From positions 1 to 33,551 of IMG/VR virus record IMGVR_UViG_3300034071_001157: DNA of 33,551 nt; one strand, given 5' to 3'. The position numbers and the translations under genes were made by a program. Origin of the DNA: a virus. The notes beneath the pieces are model-generated. The model was given only the letters and a program-made list of their open reading frames with translations, had not been told where the DNA came from and did not search any database. How positions within the stretch are numbered: the stretch's first letter is position 1; every line of letters starts with the position of its first letter. This document shows, one piece after another, positions 30,415 through 33,551 of the stretch.

Positions 30415-31062
30415 TTAAAAAGTTAATTTCTCTCTACCTGATTTAATATAATCCCTTAAAATCTCTTCCATTTTGGCTTCAAATGCATTTTGCACACAAA
30501 TGTCAAGTACTTGTTGTTGGTGTTCCCCAAACCTATCGGCAACATCACGCACGGCTGTTGTTTGAATGTGGCCGTACATTGCTGCAAAATCAAGCAAGGT
30601 AGCCGCAGTTACCATAGATGTGTTGTAATCAAGTCCGGCTGGATCGTCCCATGCCCATATAAATTCAACTACACCGTTTTTTTCGTCCCATCCTTCAATT
30701 AATACCTTTCGATTGTCGAATGCTTCACGCTCTATATTCTGCATACAATTGGGCAGTGTGTACCATGTGTATTTAGCAACGATTAATCTAAACCAGGGCC
30801 TTAATTCGTGGTAGATTTCATTAATTAAATAGGCAATTTTGTTCAACTGCTCAATGGCATCGGGCTTGTAACCTATCGAAATAAGTTCCTCAATGAGAGT
30901 AAAACTATTGTGAAATGCCGGGCATAAATACTTGGTGTGTTCACCAAAGGTCAATCCGGGTTCGGGGTCGTTGTTGATTCGCTCAATTTCTGAGATTAGC
31001 ATTTCTCTTTTTTCCGCACTTGTGGAATTAAGAAAATTGGGTATATTTGCATCTGCTTTCAT
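30415..31062 (-). CDS. Hypothetical early protein
   Basis: This 215-residue, mostly helical and acidic protein starts at the ATG at 31062 (MKADANIPNFLNSTSAEKRE); longer starts would run into the upstream membrane protein gene in another frame. It has an aromatic-rich middle (HELRPWFRLIVAKYTWYTLP, VEFIWAWDDPAGLDY) and a helical end. I do not recognise a family. It is preceded by the leader ACAACCAAATTATTCTT before the ATG. Confidence 0.6.
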   Translation of the reverse strand: MKADANIPNFLNSTSAEKREMLISEIERINNDPEPGLTFGEHTKYLCPAFHNSFTLIEELISIGYKPDAIEQLNKIAYLINEIYHELRPWFRLIVAKYTWYTLPNCMQNIEREAFDNRKVLIEGWDEKNGVVEFIWAWDDPAGLDYNTSMVTAATLLDFAAMYGHIQTTAVRDVADRFGEHQQQVLDICVQNAFEAKMEEILRDYIKSGREKLTF

Positions 31063-31078
31063 AAGAATAATTTGGTTG

Positions 31079-31303
31079 TTATTTTTTTGGGAACCTGTCA
31101 GAGAAAGGGCCGTTTTTGCGGCTCTTTTTTTGTTCAGCCATTTCTTTGAAAAGTGGGGCAAACCACAAGTACGCAAATGCAAACATGCCCATCCATATAA
31201 TGATGCACACAAGCAACACAATGTATTGTTCAACGGTTGTTAATTGCTCATAGTTGGCGGCCAACTGCTGAAAAAATCCGGCTTCAATGTTGAGTAGTTT
31301 CAT
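31079..31303 (-). CDS. Small membrane protein of the early operon
   Basis: This 74-residue protein has one long hydrophobic segment, residues about 27-52 (YIVLLVCIIIWMGMFAFAYL), followed by a basic tail (EQKKSRKNGPF). A single-pass membrane protein expressed early could serve in superinfection exclusion or host takeover, but no motif shows this. It sits 16 bases before the next gene's start. Confidence 0.6.
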   Translation of the reverse strand: MKLLNIEAGFFQQLAANYEQLTTVEQYIVLLVCIIIWMGMFAFAYLWFAPLFKEMAEQKKSRKNGPFSDRFPKK

Positions 31304-31311
31304 GGCTTATT

Positions 31312-31689
31312 TTAATTATAAGGGTTAGGATTAAGTGTTGTTGCGTCAGTGGCTTCTTCTGATTCGATAAAACCAAACAAGTCAAGGCGCAAAGACAATG
31401 CTATCCTAACAGCCTCACCCATTGCTTGCATTGCTCCGCTACCATCTTGTTGAATTTTTGCGCTACATTTTGTTATTTGATTAGATTCGTCTTGTGTCAT
31501 ATCTGACAACGGGCGAAGGATGGGCTTAAATTCACCAAATGAAAGGTAAGAACACACCATATCGTAAGCCGCAACCTGTTCTTTTTTCGATTTTGGGCTT
31601 AGTTCATCAATTGTGCCAATAATACCTTCGGGTGTTTGAATTTTGCAGCCCATGTACAGATGCGCTACGTCTTTAAATTTAATTTCCAT
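31312..31689 (-). CDS. Hypothetical early protein
   Basis: This 125-residue protein (start MEIKFKDVAHLYMGCKIQTP at 31689) resembles small early proteins that open with a short beta sheet and a Gly-turn (PEGIIGTIDELSPKS), followed by a PILRPLSDMTQDE segment common in Bacteroidetes phage hypotheticals. The C-terminus is helical (GEAVRIALSLRLDLFGFI). The start overlaps the upstream gene by 11 bases. The function is unknown. Confidence 0.6.
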   Translation of the reverse strand: MEIKFKDVAHLYMGCKIQTPEGIIGTIDELSPKSKKEQVAAYDMVCSYLSFGEFKPILRPLSDMTQDESNQITKCSAKIQQDGSGAMQAMGEAVRIALSLRLDLFGFIESEEATDATTLNPNPYN

Positions 31690-31891
31690 CGTTTGAATTT
31701 TTAAGGGTTGATAATTTGGCATCAAGTGCCTTGTCAATTGCTGTGATTAATGTGCCAGTTAGTTTGATTAACCCGGTTAAATCGGTGCTTAATAACGGGT
31801 CTGCCACGCCATTAGCGCACAAAAAATAAGCACCTTTGTTGTCTGTGGTCACCTCAATAATTTGGGTTTCGATAAATGATGATTCTGCCAT
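31679..31891 (-). CDS. Hypothetical small early protein
   Basis: This 70-residue acidic protein (MAESSFIETQIIEVTTDNKG, GLIKLTGTLITAIDKALDAK) is not recognised. The ATG at 31891 is preceded by AACAACCAACATTATT, the recurrent leader. An ATG at 31933 would add a stretch rich in Ala/Lys with no support. It overlaps the following gene by 11 bases. Confidence 0.58.
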   Translation of the reverse strand: MAESSFIETQIIEVTTDNKGAYFLCANGVADPLLSTDLTGLIKLTGTLITAIDKALDAKLSTLKNSNDGN

Positions 31892-31973
31892 AATAATGTT
31901 GGTTGTTTTTTTTATGGCAGGGGCAGGATTCAAGCCGTTTGGCTATCCGTTTGCGCCCCCGCCTGATTATGCT

Positions 31974-32213
31974 TTATCTTAAGCGTTCTATCGTTGCTGT
32001 GTAAAAAGAGTTAATCGCATTTGCGGGGTTATTAAACACCCCAGCGTGGTTCCTTGTTTCCACTTCAGTAACCGCCCACACATCATTGGTAACTGTTTTT
32101 GTTTTAGCTCCAATAAACACATTTCCGTTGTGTTTGTAGCCTGTAATTTGGGCTGTGTTATCACCTGTTTTTTTAAAGGTGTACCAGCTATTAGTTGGGA
32201 AGTCTAGCATCAT
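31974..32213 (-). CDS. Hypothetical small early protein
   Basis: This 79-residue protein (MLDFPTNSWYTFKKTGDNTA, YKHNGNVFIGAKTKTVTNDV) looks like a small beta-sheet domain with a helical end. It is the second gene of the leftward early transcript, 23 bases after the regulator gene. No family is recognised. Confidence 0.58.
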   Translation of the reverse strand: MMLDFPTNSWYTFKKTGDNTAQITGYKHNGNVFIGAKTKTVTNDVWAVTEVETRNHAGVFNNPANAINSFYTATIERLR

Positions 32214-32236
32214 AATATGAATATATTTATTGGGTG

Positions 32237-32482
32237 TTAGTTTTCTTCGTTTACCACTTCAGGCACTTCAACTTCTTCAGTAATTTGGGTGTCTGGGTTG
32301 ATTTTGGCGTGTTTCCTTAATGCGCTCAAAAAAGCTGGAAAAACAAGGTCGTCAGTATTTTTTTCAGCCCAGCGCTGTATCGTTCTTTCGTTTGGCCCTA
32401 ATTCTAAAGATAGGGAATACCGCAACCGTGGTTGTTCTTTTAACATCTGCCTGAACGCTGGCCTTAGTTGTGTTATAGTCAT
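32237..32482 (-). CDS. Small HTH-like regulator, first gene of the early operon
   Basis: This 81-residue protein from the ATG at 32482 (MTITQLRPAFRQMLKEQPRL) contains a helix-turn-helix-like region, LRYSLSLELGPNERTIQRWA, followed by helices and an acidic tail (ITEEVEVPEVVNEEN). An upstream ATG at 32542 lies before the transcription start inferred from the promoter and is rejected. As the first gene behind an operator-bearing promoter, it is a good candidate for an autoregulated repressor or Cro-like switch protein that also controls the divergent rightward promoter. Confidence 0.65.
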   Translation of the reverse strand: MTITQLRPAFRQMLKEQPRLRYSLSLELGPNERTIQRWAEKNTDDLVFPAFLSALRKHAKINPDTQITEEVEVPEVVNEEN

Positions 32483-32492
32483 GTTACCTGTT

Positions 32493-32516
32493 ATTGTTGT
32501 ACAAATGTACGACAAT
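32493..32516. promoter_or_regulatory. Operator palindrome on the leftward promoter
   Basis: ATTGTTGTAC and GTACGACAAT flank a 4-bp AAAT centre; the arms match at 9 of 10 positions. It covers the -7 element and the inferred start of the leftward promoter, so a bound repressor would block it. Confidence 0.7.
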
Positions 32517-32531
32517 AATCCAAACAAACAA
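32502..32531 (-). promoter_or_regulatory. Leftward early promoter
   Basis: On the minus strand a -33 TTG (32531-32529) is followed after 19 bp by TACATTTG (32509-32502), a perfect Bacteroidetes -7 element. It drives the regulator gene starting at 32482 and the early operon behind it. Confidence 0.78.
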
Positions 32532-32566
32532 CAGGCACACATTAAAATGTGATTAAAAAACGGTTA

Positions 32567-32596
32567 TTGCATTTATTCAAATATGTGTTACATTTG
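32567..32596 (+). promoter_or_regulatory. Rightward promoter
   Basis: A -33 TTG (32567-32569) is followed after 19 bp by TACATTTG (32589-32596), matching the Bacteroidetes form. The ATG of the exported protein lies 18 bases beyond. It is divergent from the leftward promoter, with 35 bp between their -33 elements. Confidence 0.78.
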
Positions 32597-32605
32597 TACC
32601 ACACA
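32582..32605. promoter_or_regulatory. Operator-like palindrome on the rightward promoter
   Basis: TATGTGTTAC and GTACCACACA flank ATTT, with 8 of 10 arm positions matching. Architecture and the TAC-ATTT-GTA core are shared with the palindrome at 32493-32516 (read on the minus strand), and it covers this promoter's -7 element in the same way. Confidence 0.6.
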
Positions 32606-32614
32606 GCAACCAAT

Positions 32615-33079
32615 ATGAAATCCACAGCATTTTTAACCGTGGTGTTATTATTCTCATTAATAACCACGGCTCAAACATGGGAACAATTCCCGACCAAAGG
32701 CAAAACAAGCAAAATAGCCGTATTATTAACCGACACGAGCAAATCGGTACAGCGAATAACCAATGTGTTAATTAACTCAGGCTATCCCATAACATACGTT
32801 AATAACGAATTTAAGCAGATAAGTACCGGAGCGAAAGGCATAAACAATCTAACAATAGCGTATAATATTACATGCACGGCAACAGATAGCGGCACATTTG
32901 TATTGTTCACCGCTACCGCAACAATGAATGTTGGTTATGTTGTAACACACCCCAATGTTAGCAATAGATCAATGCCCGGAAGTCCACTTGATAACCTTTG
33001 GCAAGAATACGACAACGTTACGGCTCAGTTATTGGGCAAGAAGTATTATTATAATCATTTAAAGAAAGTGCCATTTTAA
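32615..33079 (+). CDS. Exported protein, first gene of the rightward unit
   Basis: This 154-residue protein has a clear signal peptide (MKSTAFLTVVLLFSLITTAQ), with likely cleavage near residue 19-20. The mature part is beta-rich and Thr/Asn-rich (KIAVLLTDTSKSVQRITNVL, GTFVLFTATATMNVGYVV). The ATG at 32615 follows a strong promoter; a GTG at 32549 lies upstream of it. Being exported and promoter-proximal it may act in the lysogen's envelope (superinfection exclusion or conversion), which is inferred. HNH follows 3 bases after its stop. Confidence 0.68.
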   Translation: MKSTAFLTVVLLFSLITTAQTWEQFPTKGKTSKIAVLLTDTSKSVQRITNVLINSGYPITYVNNEFKQISTGAKGINNLTIAYNITCTATDSGTFVLFTATATMNVGYVVTHPNVSNRSMPGSPLDNLWQEYDNVTAQLLGKKYYYNHLKKVPF

Positions 33080-33082
33080 AGT

Positions 33083-33394
33083 ATGGCTAGGCCACCATGG
33101 ATAGCAGCACCCAAACCATCAACCAAATCATGGTCGGGCGATGGATTTTACAATAGTGTGCCATGGCGCACATTGCGCGATGTTAAGCTGTCAATTAACC
33201 CATTGTGTGAGAAGTGTGAGTCAAAAGGAATAACACGTGAGGCCACCGTTGTTGACCATGTTAAACAAATCAGTCAAGGCGGTGATAGATTAGACATAAA
33301 CAACACACAAAGCCTGTGCGTTTACCACCATAACAGCAAGTCAGCAAGTGAATCACATTTGAACCGTAAAAGAAAGCAACCAAAAAACAAGTAA
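33083..33394 (+). CDS. HNH endonuclease
   Basis: This 103-residue HNH nuclease has zinc ligands C42 and C45 (CEKC), the catalytic VVDHVKQI (D58, H59), GGDRLDINNTQSLCVYHHNS with Asn73/74, C79 and H82/H83. Such small HNH proteins lie beside the terminase genes in HK97-type phages and are needed for cutting DNA during packaging. If the ends are joined, terS lies about 200 bp downstream. Confidence 0.92.
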   Translation: MARPPWIAAPKPSTKSWSGDGFYNSVPWRTLRDVKLSINPLCEKCESKGITREATVVDHVKQISQGGDRLDINNTQSLCVYHHNSKSASESHLNRKRKQPKNK

Positions 33395-33397
33395 TAT

Positions 33398-33502
33398 ATG
33401 GCACACACAGCATACATTTGCAATACACATAAATGTGTTTACAATCCATTAACACCCAATGCACACGGCTATGGATGTACCGATCATTTCTGTATAGTTT
33501 AA
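33398..33502 (+). CDS. 34-residue Cys/His-rich protein
   Basis: A short gene begins 3 bases after the HNH stop: MAHTAYICNTHKCVYNPLTP, then NAHGYGCTDHFCIV. It has four cysteines and several histidines in a C-x4-C ... C-x3-HFC pattern that looks like a small zinc-binding knuckle. Compact spacing to HNH supports translation. It could bind DNA in packaging or assist HNH; no family is recognised. Confidence 0.6.
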   Translation: MAHTAYICNTHKCVYNPLTPNAHGYGCTDHFCIV

Positions 33503-33506
33503 TATA

Positions 33507-33524
33507 CACCCCATAGGGGGTTTT
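33507..33524 (+). terminator. Weak hairpin with T-run at the right edge
   Basis: CCCC-ATA-GGGG followed by GTTTT lies 5 bases after the last stop. The 4-bp stem and short loop are weak, so a terminator or attenuator before terS is only possible. The remaining 27 bases to the edge hold only a direct repeat of ATAAATGT. Confidence 0.3.
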
Positions 33525-33551
33525 ATGATAAATGTCATAAATGTATCTAAC

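Noticed and set aside
33411-33418. TACATTTG as a further promoter
   Set aside because: There is no TTG at 17-23 bp upstream and it lies inside the 34-codon gene.

Overview
The window reads as the complete or nearly complete genome of a temperate siphovirus (HK97-type head, long non-contractile tail) that infects a member of the Bacteroidetes. Three promoters match the Bacteroidetes -33 TTG / -7 TAnnTTTG form, each with exactly 19 bp between the elements. Most starts lack a Shine-Dalgarno sequence and have A-rich leaders, and the families present (RecT, YqaJ-like exonuclease, YopX, DUF6291, DUF3850, DUF5675) are common in Bacteroidetes phages. The HNH gene at the right edge and the small terminase gene at the left edge are normally neighbours, so the sequence is probably a circular or circularly permuted genome cut between them.

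Layout. Rightward late genes run from 32615 through the right edge and, if circular, on from 50 to 20366: an exported protein, HNH, a tiny zinc-finger-like protein, terminase small and large subunits, portal, prohead protease, major capsid, an initiator-like tRNA, head-tail connectors, two paralogous tail tube proteins, a tail chaperone pair joined by a -1 frameshift, tape measure, tail tip proteins, two adhesin-like proteins, then lysis genes (holin, DUF5675 protein, lipoprotein with a C-terminal membrane segment). A four-gene leftward block (2441-3784) with its own promoter interrupts this unit between terL and portal. Leftward early genes run from 32482 down to 24563: a small regulator, several small proteins, RecT, YopX, exonuclease, ASCH protein, m5C methyltransferase, a DUF6291 replication protein and a DnaC-like helicase loader.

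Between the helicase loader and the tyrosine recombinase gene (20368-21198) lies the most unusual part, 21250-24553. Six single-gene units are separated by six attC-like imperfect palindromes (one of 55 bp, five of 132-134 bp). In each unit the 7-bp box at its 3' end is the reverse complement of the box at its own 5' end (five exact, one 6 of 7), and this holds less well for the two boxes of the same site. That is the signature of integron gene cassettes, here in a phage. The cassettes encode an adenine methyltransferase, a HEXXH protein and four unknown proteins.

Other notable points are a classical GGGAAAC slippery site with a downstream stem-loop, a phage tRNA with initiator features but a CAC (Val/GUG) anticodon, a 268-codon open frame overlapping the m5C methyltransferase, an iteron-like repeat inside the replication gene with a decayed copy in front of the portal gene, and paired operators on the divergent promoters at 32.5 kb.
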